Position numbers and translations under genes: made by a program. A model generated the notes under the pieces. That model saw only the letters and a program-made list of their open reading frames with translations. It did no database searches and was not told the DNA's origin. Shown here one piece after another: positions 12,507 to 24,474 of a DNA stretch of 64,000 bases. Source of the stretch: Thunnus maccoyii (taxonomy: Eukaryota; Chordata; Actinopteri; Scombriformes; Scombridae); the NCBI RefSeq assembly GCF_910596095.1, contig NC_056540.1, forward strand, positions 13,447,001-13,511,000. Direction: 5' to 3'. Each line of letters starts with the position of its first letter. The stretch's first letter is position 1.

Positions 12507-13504
12507 CAAAAAAATGAGACCCTCTCCAACTTTCTCAGTTGTCTGTATCAGACTGATTTCTATGTGAAGGCCGGATTTCATTGCAGCTAATCACTCTATA
12601 AGGATTGAGGGTGGTGGATTTCCATAGATGTGGTGTAAACTGTTCAGGTGAGAAGAAGCCTGAATCAGGTTAAAGGCTATGTCTCCTCTTTATCTTTACT
12701 TATCTTGTGTACCTTAGATACACATTGATATAGATTTGTATTTTGAGGATTCATTGCATATCTTGAATGTAAGCACACACGTCTTTCTATTTTGATTTTT
12801 ACCCGTTTTTTCTCTAGTTGGTGATTGTTTGTAGATGTGTGGAAATGTTTTTGTTGCAGGCCTTTCTTCATTATGAATGTCCTCTCAAAGGACTCTTTGT
12901 CTGTCAAGGTTATTTCCCTGAGAGATCAGAATGTCACTCAGGTGACTGGTGGATTTTATCCTTAAGAGGGTAATGTGCTGAAACTTTAGAACTAGAAATA
13001 AAAGACTGAATAAGAGAAAAGAGTGTACAGTTTTCCCATTTCCCTTTATTAAATTAACATATTAACAATCATTGGCACAGACATGCAGTATTAAGCACAG
13101 TATTTTATAAATGTTTTTTTTATAAAAATATAATGTTGATGTTTGACATTATTCAATAAAGAAATCATCTATGCTTTTCCCTTTGCAATTTAACAAGATT
13201 GCATTTCACACCTCAGTATTGATTCTAAATAATCATAGCATACAGAGAGAGTACAGAGAGTATATTAGATCAAGATGTACTGTCATATTGATGACTGACT
13301 GAGACAAGCATGTGTAAAAATATTGTCCAGATGTGTAATTGTAGTGTACATGGATCAAGGCAAATATTATACTGTATGTTAGACATGTGATATGTTTGTC
13401 ATCTATGATCTTTCAATACTTTTTATTTTATATTAAGGATTTTTGATTTACATTTTCATTATATGTTTTGTTTTGTTGTTGTTATCCTGTATGTCTGTAA
13501 ATGT

Positions 13505-16500
13505 TCACTGCAGCTGTGAGAGAAGGTGGGTGCAGTCCCCAAGTCTGTCCAGCTCCTCCAAAACTTCAATCAGCCTCTCAACCCTCTCTGACGGAAGCAC
13601 AGCCCCTGCGTTGTTCCTGAACTTCTTCCTCAGACTCTCATTGGTCAGTGGGTTGCGCCAGTGACCGTAGAAGGTGTCACAGCGTCCCCTCAGGATGTCT
13701 CTCCCAACAAGTGTCACCTGGACTTCGGCATACATGTGGTTGAAATTAGCTGGGTTGTCATGGGGATGCTCCACGTGAACATGGCCCAGCAGAGCGAGCA
13801 GGTCAGGGCGCATCATAGCAGCGGGGGTGAAGGACTGCACAGTCACCTCACCATCCAGGAGAGCGCTGCAAGCATTGAACTGAAAAGAGTGACGTGCCTG
13901 GTGCTCAGATTCAGGGAAAGGCCTGTTGATGTATTTTGATTGGGGGACTCTGAGCAGGATCTCCTGAACTTCAGCTGGGGACACAGTGCCATGGTCACCC
14001 CCCACAAGAAGCTTATGGACCGAGGCTGCAGCATCTGCCACCCAGTGCATCCCCAGATGTGCGGGGAAGCGCTTGACACCCATGTCCTGTTCCTCTAGCA
14101 GGAACATATGGCCATTATCATCAGGTGACCCCAAAGGCTGCAGCACGTAGTCTTCATAAAAAGCATTGAAGCCGGCTACCCCTGGGACAGCATCAAGGAC
14201 CAGTGGACTCGCCTCTAGGCCTCGAGAGGCCAGGAGAGCGGCCTCCAGCCCCAAATGTGAGGCATTGCCGATGTGGAGGGGTTTGGACTGAGTGGCAGCA
14301 TTAGCCATTGGGGCTCCAGACAGAGAGGCAGCAATGGCCAAAGCATGACTGCTGCGGGAGTGATCCAAGGACAAGAGGTGAGCACAGGCTGCTGCACTTC
14401 CCATAGTCCCCACCACAGTGGGAGGGTGAAACCTGGTGATGATGAAGACAGATAGTCTTTGGTGAGGGTTGGGTTTACATTTCCATCATTATGGTTATAG
14501 CAGAGCTGCGTACAAACAACTTCTCTTTTACACATGCAGAGACAGCTTATTTCAGGTGTGTTAAAGGAAAAAGAATTTTAGTAATTGAAGTATTTGATAA
14601 ACAAGCAAATAACGTGGTGGGTAATTTGACTTGGTGTAAACACTTGCCAAAAGGAGCCCTCTGTGATATTCTCCTCCACATGGCTAATTGTACGAACACT
14701 ACCCACAGAGCCTCTGCCGTCCTGGAGATGAACATAATAACACGTCTTTCACAGCTCATTGACACCACTAAAAGACTGCATGTTACAATGTGCCAACCTC
14801 CTTGTAACCCCTCCAACAAATCCTCCAAATGAAACGACCAAATACGTCATTTGACCACGCACTCTAGAACGACTCACAGGAGCATTTTCTAATGTGGCGC
14901 CCCTATTATCAGTAATGGCCAGGACAACATGATTTGTCTCTGCTTTCCAAAGTTGTTACAAAACATTCTTAAAAATAATTACATTTTGTGATTTGATAAC
15001 ACTATGGTTACAATCTGGTTAGGTTCAAGCACAAAAACCACTTGGTTATGTTTCAGGAAAGATCATGGTTTGGGTTAAAATGATCACTTTGTTAAGGTTA
15101 GAGATTGTGGTGTATGTTACTAATTCCTTAAAGTTAGGCCACTGTTATTGTTATGGCTACAATAATAACCACAGGGTTATGGTTAGGGGACTGTAGTTAT
15201 GTTTTTTAAGAAACCGTCCCAACTGGTGGTTGGAAATGTGACACTCTTAGAAAAGGCAAACAAGTGGTCTCCTGTGGCAAAGTCCACTGTTGATGCTTCC
15301 ATCCACCCTGCCTCCTCTGAATGAGGATATTTGTAGACACATATACGTCATCTGAACTGCACCATTGCTCTGCGTCATAATTACTACGGCCACTATGGCA
15401 TCTTTCACTCAAACCTAACTATATATCGTTTTTGGGCTACTCACTTTACAACCTACTATAATAAGAAATGTCACATACAGTAAGTATGCTCCAAGATTTT
15501 TTTTTAAGAAATCTGATTTTATTGTTTACCTTTTCTATTAAGTTATTTTTTAATCTATTTATTATTATTACTTTTGCGCTTTGTCCTGTTACAATGTTTA
15601 CTATATCAACAAACTGAAAGTGAAGTCATGACCTTTATGTTATCTTTATTTCATTATGATGCCTATTGTTGTTTTCTGCTATTATATTATTGTCACACAT
15701 ATTGTAAGTGTTGCTTTAAATAAATAAAGTGATGGGAAAAAACAAAACAAAACATTACAAACCACTGTGTCATTCTTCTTGGGAGCTCAGTCTCATAATT
15801 GCCCTTTATGCAAAATATAGAAATAAGCAAACCTGCAAATTGCAAACCCTGCAATGTTGCTAATATACCTTAAAGTACCTGTTTCTGATTTGACTCATGT
15901 TCTGAGGTGCTCACCTCTTGGGGATGTTGTGGGCCTCATTAGAGAATCTCATCAGCCAGCCCTGGATCTCTATGCCGATGTTGAAAGCCAGCAGGAAGTC
16001 AAGGCCACTAGGTTTGCTATTAGCATTCATCATGTCACTGAGCGCTTACACAGCGGGAAGGACGGCTCCTGTGGGATGAGTGGCAGGGTGCCATGTATCA
16101 TCAAAGTCCATGGAGTGAGTCTGTAGCAAAAAGACAACTTTTTAGCAATCTAAGAATGGTATAACTACCATAACACACATAATTATTTTTTAATTTTAAA
16201 AAGTGAGATGATTATCAAGTGATTTTGCATACAACTAGCAAGGGCATGAGGTTGCTGCACTCCATGAAATGAAACTGTAAACATTGCCTTTGCTTAAATA
16301 ATGCACTTTATGTTACAGCTTAACAGGCTTTGGCTACTGAAGGAAAATGTGGGCTGCAGTGGCTTCTTTAGAAACAGGGGCGAAGGAATGTTTGCAGAAA
16401 TTTCTGCAGCAGGGTCATGTGAAGTTAATTCAGGATTCTCATCAGCACCTCTAGTAGCTGGCTGTCCAGACTGTACCATAGTTGAGTGCAAAATAACTGT

Positions 16501-18003
16501 AGTGTGGTTGTGGTACTGGGTTTGGTGCATCTGAAACCGTCCGGTCTACTGGGGACAAAGGTGACACATCTGTTCCACCTGTTTATACTCACCGCCACTC
16601 AGTTGACGAAAGCTGCAAGTGTCAGGGAGAGCCTGGTGCATTATCAGACACTGGGTTACAGAGAGAAAAAAAATGTGTCCAAGTCATATAACTAAATTCA
16701 GTATATTAATAATCAATATTTATTCATCATTTTATCTGTCAACATATGACTACTATTTGTATAAGATCAGGCATTTGCTTTCATATATGCCATTGTTGTA
16801 TCAGAAAAGACCTTTATAAAAAAGTTATTTTCGTCTGTTTTTCTTTCACTCTGACTCACCTGACAGTGCTGCAGAGCCAGTTCAAACACATCAGTAGTGC
16901 TGCCAATCAGACCAACTCCAATGCTGTCTAGCACCATCCTTTTACTACGGTGGAGGACTACAGAGGACAAGTGCTCGGAATTCACTTCACTGATAAACTT
17001 CCCAAAGCTGGCTGTGACTGTGGCATCAGGGGCTGGGTGCTTCAAGACTGCAGGGGGAAAGGACAGCAATGTGTTGCAAAATGCATTGAGGAGAAAGAAG
17101 ACTTGAGGGCAGGAGGAAGTAGAGGAGAAACAGTTTGTATATTTGTCTGAAATGTGATGTGATAGAACTAGTGAATCAACATTTGCTTGGTAGGTATAGA
17201 GTTTGAGAATGTATGTCTCCATTATTCTCACAGTCTGTGTGACAGTGTTTTAATATTCTTTGGATAACAGGATAGAATAGAGTTCAATGTACCATAAGTT
17301 TGACAAAATAAGCAATCGAAGTTGCTACAATGGAGTTGGAAGAAAAAAAATGTTGGTAAGTGAAGATTAAGTAAAGATGAATTACTACCACTACTACTAC
17401 TACTTTACATAACTGTCATTTCAAGGGAATCAATGACCTGTCACCCTCAAGTGCCAAAAGTTAATTTACCTTTCAGTGCAGAGTTATGCAGTCCTCTGAC
17501 AGCTGACATTGGACCAATGATTTTCTGTGGAACACAGGTATAAAGGGTTGAATACACCTAAGCTATGAGCATTACCTCAGATCAGTTATTTGCTGTGGAC
17601 ATGCAGTGATTTTATGGCTTTCTTTGCCAGATACAGATTAAGTTAAATCAGCCTTTTATTGCACATCAGCATCACTATAATAATATTGCTTTGCCGTGTG
17701 CCTCCTTTGAAAGGTCTGTTGCTGGTGAGGTGGTGCTGCACTGTACAACACCTGTTAAGGTGTAATCTGCTCAACTCTTAACAAGAACTTTGTTAAATTC
17801 CTTCCCTAATGTGTACTCACAAAAAAATCCTACACAGTACACACAATTTAATTATATCAGAATTTTGTATTAAATCTTCCACAAGATTGAATTAAGCCAA
17901 ACTTTTTTAATATGACAAAAAAATCTTCCTCACACATCTTTGTTCATCTAACTAAAATAAATAAATAAATATTCTGAGTCTTTACCTGTATCTTGGACAA
18001 CAT
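13505..18003 (-). pseudogene. ACOD1/Irg1-like cis-aconitate decarboxylase pseudogene
   Basis: It has the same six-exon frame as the intact gene at 59965-63387, with identical exon lengths: 18003-17986, 17524-17470, 17047-16860, about 16685-16593, 16120-15915, 14432-13505. Exons 1-3 still encode a presequence (MLSKIQ...) and the start of the enzyme. Exon 4 is badly decayed at its 5' side and has an in-frame TGA (16599-16601). Exon 5 has an in-frame TAA replacing a Leu codon (16048-16046). Exon 6 remains open for over 300 codons with the catalytic-region residues (KRFPAH) present. A full enzyme is therefore not made, although the gene looks deceptively whole at both ends. Exon 6 and part of intron 5 are nearly identical to the intact copy while exons 1-5 are diverged, suggesting recent gene conversion. 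Intron 5 has gained about 1 kb (14.81-15.84 kb). Confidence 0.88.
14810..15840. repeat. Insertion of repetitive DNA in intron 5 of the ACOD1 pseudogene
   Basis: This stretch is absent from the mirrored intron at 61881-62459, which matches directly on both sides of it. It includes a segment (about 15018-15200) rich in GGTTAGG/AAGATCATGGTTTGGG-like sequence, typical of a dispersed fish repeat. No coding capacity was seen. Confidence 0.6.
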
Positions 18004-18090
18004 GGCTTCAATAAGGTATTTTTATCACACTGTTTATCTTCTCTTTATACAGTTCTTTTCTTTTCTAGCTTTCAGGACAGGATGACTATC

Positions 18091-18097
18091 TTATATA
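18091..18097 (-). promoter_or_regulatory. Surviving TATA box of the ACOD1 pseudogene
   Basis: TATATAA on the minus strand about 90 bp upstream of the pseudogene ATG at 18003. This is the same arrangement as the TATA box at 59854-59860 of the intact gene. Confidence 0.5.
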
Positions 18098-18335
18098 GCC
18101 CAGGACTTGCTGTAGAATCAATTGGGGATCCTAATAAAAATGAACATAAACTCATGTCATATGGTTTAATACTATGCTTCTTTGGAAAATATTTTGCAGC
18201 AATAGATCAATGAAGTATTGCATTATATTGTTCTACCTTTTAAAGATATACAGATTTTATTAATTCATAGATATGTTGTCAGTGTCATTACATTTTTTGG
18301 TTTGACATTGTTACATCTTTTACCAGTTGTTTCAG

Positions 18336-19215
18336 CAAAACTACAATTTGACAACATAGAGACTATGACTATATCAGATGGTTTTCCCGCCAGTTTCTAT
18401 GGTGAGCCAGGAGTTTTAGGCATGTTATCCAATGGGATCAGTGCATTCCTCGTACTTCCACAGAACTTCAGTACAGCACACACTGGCATCGCACCACAAG
18501 GGGTGGAGAACATACTTGCAGGTAAAACCTGTAGTAATTGTTCTAGAAAAATTGAATCAATAATATAAAATTGGCTTATACTAATTTACAACACCTTTTA
18601 CAGGTGTTCATCTCATCCTGATTGGTGGTATATGCCAACTGGTGGCGGGCCTGCTTTCCTTCCAAAAATACGATCATCTGAGTGGCACTGCCTTCATTAG
18701 CTATGCTGCTCTTTGGGGCAGTTATGGTGCCCCTCGGATTTACTTTGGTGCAGTAGCTGAAACTCCCACAACAGAAACTAACGTATCAAGCAACATGCTG
18801 CTGAATGACACCACAGAGGCCCCAGTTTGCTATTTATGTCTGTCCAATGAACAGTCAGCTGTTGCTGGTCTCGTCCCCTATATCCTTCTGTCCTTTCTCT
18901 TCGCCTTTTGCTCTGCCACAGTCAACTACATCATGCCTTTCGTTTTTGGGGCAATCACAGCCACTTTAGTTTTTGAAGCAGTGGTTCTGGTGGCAGGTTC
19001 TTGGGCTCTGGTGGTCTCTGGGATTCTCGAGTTGCTCATTCTGATCTTTGCCATCTATGGTTCAGCTGCACTGACTGATTGACCCTTGGGTCTCTGGAGC
19101 ATCTCTGGAGCTATCATCCAGGTCTATGTCAGCCGGCTACAAGTCACAGGAGCAGGCCGATTCGGATCAGTCATGTCATCCATCTATGTGGCAGTATGGG
19201 CTACCTGGACCAAAC
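18336..19215 (+). pseudogene. Truncated transporter-YrdC pseudogene (mirror of copy 3)
   Basis: Exon 2 (18336-18521, ATG 18365) and the start of the large exon (from 18604) match copy 3 (58517-58332 and 58241 onward) at high identity, including the GGICQLVAGLLSF module motif. After IYGSAAL the frame runs into a stop (TGA, 19079-19081). Sequence then resumes at the equivalent of PWVLISGAIIQ, in another frame. About 0.86 kb of the large exon has been lost across a short CTGACTG-like homology. The downstream membrane and YrdC exons are not found before 30.5 kb. It is divergently arranged against the ACOD1 pseudogene, as copy 3 is with ACOD1. Confidence 0.88.
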
Positions 19216-20084
19216 CCACTGCAGTTTGTTGACTTCACTGTGCCTGCGTGACAGAAAACAATGTAAGTACAATTCCTGAAGTACACTATTGCATAAATAC
19301 ACACAGGTAAGACTTAATACTAGTACTTCCATTAATTAAACTGATCATATAATGTAGTATAAAAAATTGGGGTCACACAATCACCACTGCTGAAGATATT
19401 ATTTTTTATTGATGATTACTCTGATCGCCCACCTGGCCAGTTTTTACATTTACTTTACCACAACTGCTCAGGATCAAAAACAGATTTTGGACCTCAACAT
19501 TAATATGTTAAGATTCATTTTACTCTCCAATGAGTTTTAAAGGCTCACAAAGCTGCTGGCATCACTGTGGACTCATGTTTCAAAGCAACTGTTATCCACA
19601 GTTTAATTTTAGTAGAGAGAGTGTCAATGACTTAAAAAAGCAGGCACAATGAAAGAGCCACCAGGACTTCTTCTCTCCCCTCCCCCAAAATGATTCTCTT
19701 GCTTTTCAGTTCTCTTTTGTGGTTTGTGTGTTTTGTCTTTTAATATTTGTGACATTTCTGAATTGGGAGCTCATTTCTCTAATCTCTAATTCTTCTAATG
19801 AATGAATGAATGTCATGTCTCGAATCACAGGATTTGTAAATTAAACCATAAACATAGTTATGTATGAAAAATGATTAATTGTCCTCAAACATCAACTTTA
19901 TTGGTGGACATTAACAAAGGCATATGTCACAATAAGGAAATGCCCAAGTTTGGTTCATCAGTGGAGTAGACTTTCCGTGATGTATGTCAAAGACACTCTC
20001 AAAAATTTTCATTTTCTTTGTTTAAACAATAACATCTTGTGATGAAAAACGAACAATTCTGAGAAACAGAAGCTTTTCTTAGAA

Positions 20085-20250
20085 AATGACTCATGACCAG
20101 GAAATGGATAGAGGGTGTACACTATGCAGGACTCTGACACCAGAGACTGAGGTTTGCTTCCTGAGTCCCACATGTGTTTAGGTTTAGGAAATAAAAGTAC
20201 TTTGATCAAGGTTAGTGAAAAAACGTTTCGTTTAAATGTCAATGAACATG
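20085..20250. repeat. SINE-like dispersed repeat, copy 1
   Basis: Shared with 21060-21225: GACTCTGACACCAGAGAC, then a block resembling a tRNA B box (GGTTTGC-TCCTGAGTCCCAC), then AAAAAACGTTTC and AATGTCAATGAACATG. The two copies lie in direct orientation about 1 kb apart. Confidence 0.5.
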
Positions 20251-20599
20251 TTATGCTTCAAGTCATTGCAGTTTTTTCTGTATTAAAACAAGACCATGAT
20301 TACTTTTTGAGCAAAACATATTTGTTGTTGCAATTAAGTAATATATGAATGTAATTTAGACCAGGTTGAGACAAGGTTGCATAATTACGAGAAAACTATA
20401 AGCAATTAAGAGATTCTGATCTCCTCGTTACCTTATTGGCCCAAATAATAGATGATATTTTCTTCTGGAAATTATGTTTGAAAGAGTGGGGCTCGTCTTA
20501 CATTTAAGGACTAGCAATTTACATGTTGACAACATCTGACCGAATCTGTCAATCTGCCAATCACCACTGTTTCAGATAATGACAAGCTCAAAAAGACAA

Positions 20600-20860
20600 A
20601 GACTATCTGAAAAGTGCTATTTAGCACCTCCAAACATTTTGAAGCCAGACTCTGAACAGAGCGGCTAGTGCTGCAAACCTCAACTCCACTGCCATGTACC
20701 TTTAGGTCCTCTACAATATCAACCTCACCTGAACATAGTTTAGAAAAAGAAATCAACAGTCTTGAAATAGAAATTAGACTCCTGCCTGTAAATTAAGAGA
20801 ATCTCCAGTCGCTCTAATCTCTGCTTTGTGGCCATTATAAAATAGGCTGTTATAAAGTCT
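20600..20860. repeat. Diverged direct repeat, unit 1
   Basis: Alignable by eye with 22240-22485. Shared blocks include CTTTAGG, TATCAACCTCACCT/TATCCACCTCACCT, GAACAGCTTTGA-like sequence and AGAGAATCT. No coding content. Confidence 0.45.
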
Positions 20861-21059
20861 TCACTGACATAATTACCCCTTAGCCCAAATCTACATATTT
20901 ACGATATCAATAGATCACCTCTATTATTAAAATTCCCAATTACAGGAGTTTTCACAGGATACAGTGGTATGTTGAGGCACAGGCAACGTTTTTCGTTTGT
21001 TTGTTTGTTTGTTTTGATGAATGGAGTATTATATTTATATATGGCCCTGAAGTCACAGG

Positions 21060-21225
21060 GAGGAGGTCAGTGTGGATAGAGAGAGTACAGGATGCAAGAC
21101 TCTGACACCAGAGACCAGGGTTTGCATCCTGAGTCCCACATGTTTTTAGGTTTCGGCAACAAAAGTATTTTAAGATTAGTGAAAAAACGTTTCATTTAAA
21201 TGTCAATGAACATGTTTTCACAGGA
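21060..21225. repeat. SINE-like dispersed repeat, copy 2
   Basis: It has the same blocks in the same order as 20085-20250, with point differences and small gaps. The sequence CAGGGTTTGCATCC is close to a tRNA B box. Confidence 0.5.
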
Positions 21226-22239
21226 TACAGTGTTATGTTGAGTGTCAGCATTGGACATAAATAACTTATCAAGAAATCTGAGAAACTGAACTGAATCTAC
21301 TACAATCTCACAGTGTTTTTACAGAGATGTAGAAAATGAAGCTTTTTATAAAATTCCTGTAAAAATATTAAAATAGCTAAACAACAATAGCTAAATAAAC
21401 CACACAGTACCTGAGTGACTGAGATGTAAAGTTTAATGAAGCGCAGTGCATGTTCATTCAGGAAGACGATTAATATTTAAATTTAGTCATCACTCCAGGG
21501 CTGCAGTTATTAGTTATAATTTAACTAATGAACACCTTAGCTGAAGCACATTTAAATTACCATAATTGTTTTGTATCTTTGCTGTCATTGCAGTCTCTTC
21601 CACTTTGCTGCCCCACCCACCACTCTCTCATTGATATACCACCCAGATTACCTCCCATTTAACTTGTAATAAAATTCAGTCAAACTTAAGCTCTTTGTGA
21701 AAAAATGCTGCCCCCTCCCTCATTTGAATGAGGCCAGTCCAGCAGCGCACTGGCAAAAAAAAAAGAAGCAGTAATGCACCAGAAATGTGTACATGGGCAA
21801 CCGGAACGTCTTGCACAACAATGCTGCATTGCAGCAAGAGCTGAACCAGGGTCAAATATTTTATCTGACAACCCTTCATTTTTTTCTGGAGTCCTTGTAC
21901 CTTGTCACTCATGCTGCACCACAGGACTGGCGTCACTCAAATTAATGAGGAGGCTGCATTCTTTCACACAGTCAGTTTAAATATGGCCTGTTAAAACAAT
22001 GCCAGGAGCTGTGTTGGTTTCATTAAATGAGAGGGTTGACTTTCTTCTTGCAGTGCTTTTGTCTGTCTGAACATGACTTAGTAGGTGTTCAGACTGTAAG
22101 CAGCCCTATAGTAAAATGATGCAAGGCGTTGCGTTGCTGACAATGGCTATAGAGAACAAGACACTTACCTTTTCACTTGATTATACAACCCCACAAAGTG
22201 TTTATCATCATCATAGCATATATCCACTGTAATTAACAA

Positions 22240-22485
22240 CTTCAACCACTTTGAGGCCGGGCTCCTCGCAGAACAGTGAGGACTTCAAATCTAAACTAAA
22301 CTACCCTTATCTTTAGGCCTATTACAGTATCCACCTCACCTAAACATACTTAGAGAATGAAATGAACAGCTTTGAGGTAGATGATCTGAGATTAGATTAC
22401 TGATCTTAAATTCAGAGAATCTTTACAGTTGCACCAAGTCCTGCCTTTGTCCAACAGGATGTTATAAAATCTGATGCAATTAAAA
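22240..22485. repeat. Diverged direct repeat, unit 2
   Basis: Second copy of the unit at 20600-20860, about 1.6 kb downstream in the same orientation. It is probably an old dispersed element. Confidence 0.45.
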
Positions 22486-23219
22486 ACCTTAGCCTTGAAT
22501 GTACAATCCCTAGTGCTGTAAGCTATGGCAACAACACCCCTGCCTTTTTGATGTGTCTTCTAGGGACTAATGGCATGAAATAGAATAGAGTCATAATTGT
22601 ATTCCTTTTTAACTAAATGTTTTGGTAATAACATGTCTGTGTATTTATATTCAGTAATAATGCAGTCAATGTCTGTAAATACTCGTGTCTCTCACTGATA
22701 AGTCATTATGTCTACATTTATAAAAGTTAATAAATTATTAATAAAGGGTTTTTACAGTAACCCATCAAGTCTGCAGTTGTAAATGGATTTTGGTCCACAT
22801 GCCCTGCAGGCCTTTTCCACAAGTGGTGGAATATTCCATTTGATGAATTGAGGAGTTGGCTAAAAAGTGTCACACTGGAGGAGGATTTTCCCCAAACTGG
22901 CAGCCCAAATGTTACATTATTATACAGCTGCTCTGCTATCGTTGTACTTTTTTTAAAAGTATGCTTTTGCGTTATATATTCATCTCCTTTTGTTCCTGTT
23001 TTTTGCTGCTGTTTTAAGTAACAGTTCCATTAGACAAAGGAAGCAAATACTTAAGGTGTCACATGACATTAACTTTCGATATTAGTGTGTCCATGGGTAC
23101 CTAATATTTTAATCCAAGGGAATATAATTATCAGGTTACTTCATGTTGCCTAGTAAGTAATTAAGTAAATCATATTTTCTTGCCAGGAAACAGATCCCAC
23201 AGGTAAAAGAACGTATGCC

Positions 23220-23905
23220 TTCAACTGGTGGTTGTGGCATTCTGTGCCCTGCTCGCTGCCACAGAGAGGAGTTCTCCATTCCTCTGTCAAGCTCTGGGAA
23301 TTATCCTGTAGTTCTCATTCTCCACATCTACAAAAGCTGGGGGGAGGTAGGTATCTGATGCCTTCTCCCTGAAGAAATTGTGAACACATTGTGGCTAGTG
23401 TTATATTGGAAAGGAAAACATGCAGTCTATTGGCCAAAATTCCAAATGCATTCTTGACCGTGCACCTTGTCCTGGACAGCCGGTAATTAAATATTCACTG
23501 TCCACGGTCCAGGTTTCGGTAAGGGTATGGCTTTAGTACATCGGTCCAGAGAGGAAATGCTTTATCGCCAACAAATGCATGAGGCATGATTATGTTAGTG
23601 CCTGGCAGGCTCTGGAGGGGGGACATTCATTAGACCTCTGTCCATGGCAGCCCAGAGATCTGAGTGGCCAAATATCACTCTCTGCACTCTTCCCTGAGTA
23701 CCAACATTGGCAATAATAACATCATTTGCACTGACTATGGCTATAAGTGACAAAGAAAATCTGGGTTTGTAGTTGTTTGGTACTTCCAGACTTAGCAGGT
23801 GGTTGAATATGCACTGATGCAATTAGAAAAATTCCAATTTTCTTGAAAGATCCTTGCCACCTCTTTCCACTCCACTGCCTCTGTGGTAGGCTGGGGAAAA
23901 TAAGC
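23220..23905 (-). mobile_element. Harbinger (PIF/Harbinger) transposase remnant, HARBI1-like
   Basis: Minus-strand translation gives PHAFVGDKAFPL followed by RTRCTVKNAFGILANR. These match the DDE-nuclease region of HARBI1-like transposases (usual forms VGDxAFPL and ARRVVENAFGILA). Upstream, VIFGHSDLW continues the same protein. An in-frame stop interrupts it just before IFNYRLSR, and flanking parts are scrambled, so it is inactive. Terminal repeats were not identified. Confidence 0.75.
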
Positions 23906-24199
23906 ACCATAGATAATCAATACATGTAATGTTCTCACACTGTCTTTCTCACACCTTTAACTGTGCAAAACTTATCACATTAAACACTGTAAAATCAAAG
24001 TATACATAAAATAAACACTAAATTAAACATCAAATACTTAGAAAAGGGCTAGGACTATTACAGCTTCATGAACCCAGAAACAGTCATTTGAAATGTTATA
24101 GATAGGGGACAGTGTTCCAGAGAGTGGGAGCAGCTACAATAAATGCACAGGCAACTTCAGTTTTCATTTTGGTCTTAGGAACAACCAACAGAGCGTGGT

Positions 24200-24257
24200 C
24201 AGCAGACTCAGGTATCTTATTGGGAGTATAAAACCAACAAGATACCTGAGTCTGCTG
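24200..24257. repeat. Hairpin with 19-nt perfect arms
   Basis: The arms at 24200-24218 and 24239-24257 are exact reverse complements around a 20-nt loop. A second, tighter palindrome follows at about 24259-24281 (TTTTCATATCA, one base, TGATATGAAAA). Confidence 0.85.
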
Positions 24258-24315
24258 ATTTTCATATCAGTGATATGAAAATGTCTTCATGTGTTTCTGT
24301 GTTCGTGTCGCACAG

Positions 24316-24474
24316 GAGTATAACAAAGGGATGGAGGACATGAGGAAACACATGGAGGCTGAGATGCAGGAAATGGAAAAGTTGAGGATTGCTGCAAAGA
24401 TCATGGTCCTGAAGGAGAGGGAGTCCTGGAGAAGTGACAGAGAGAAGCTTCTGGATGAAAGGAGGTCATGCTGA
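24316..24474 (+). pseudogene. Isolated coiled-coil exon fragment, family unknown
   Basis: After a plausible acceptor (gtgtcgcacag, 24305-24315), an open frame starting EYNKGMEDMRKHMEAEM continues as a charged helix rich in Glu, Lys, Arg and Met, ending in a stop at 24472-24474. No start codon with an upstream exon, and no partner exon, was found nearby. I do not recognise the parent gene. It could be a terminal exon carried in by duplication, or chance. It is not clearly related to the TNIP-like gene. Confidence 0.35.

Larger units (their letters stand above)
10655..13504. other. Intergenic region between the dioxygenase gene and the ACOD1 pseudogene
   Basis: A/T-rich DNA with the dioxygenase 3' UTR and a degraded LTR-element fragment near 12.19-12.51 kb. 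The end next to 13504 still matches the 3' flank of the intact ACOD1 gene (63388 onward) for several tens of bases. No supported host gene. Confidence 0.55.

Noticed and set aside
14491-14832. Open frame conserved between the ACOD1 pseudogene intron and the mirrored intron (61922-62401)
   Set aside because: It is antisense, intronic, of unequal length in the two copies and without recognisable homology. Its conservation is explained by recent conversion of the whole tract.
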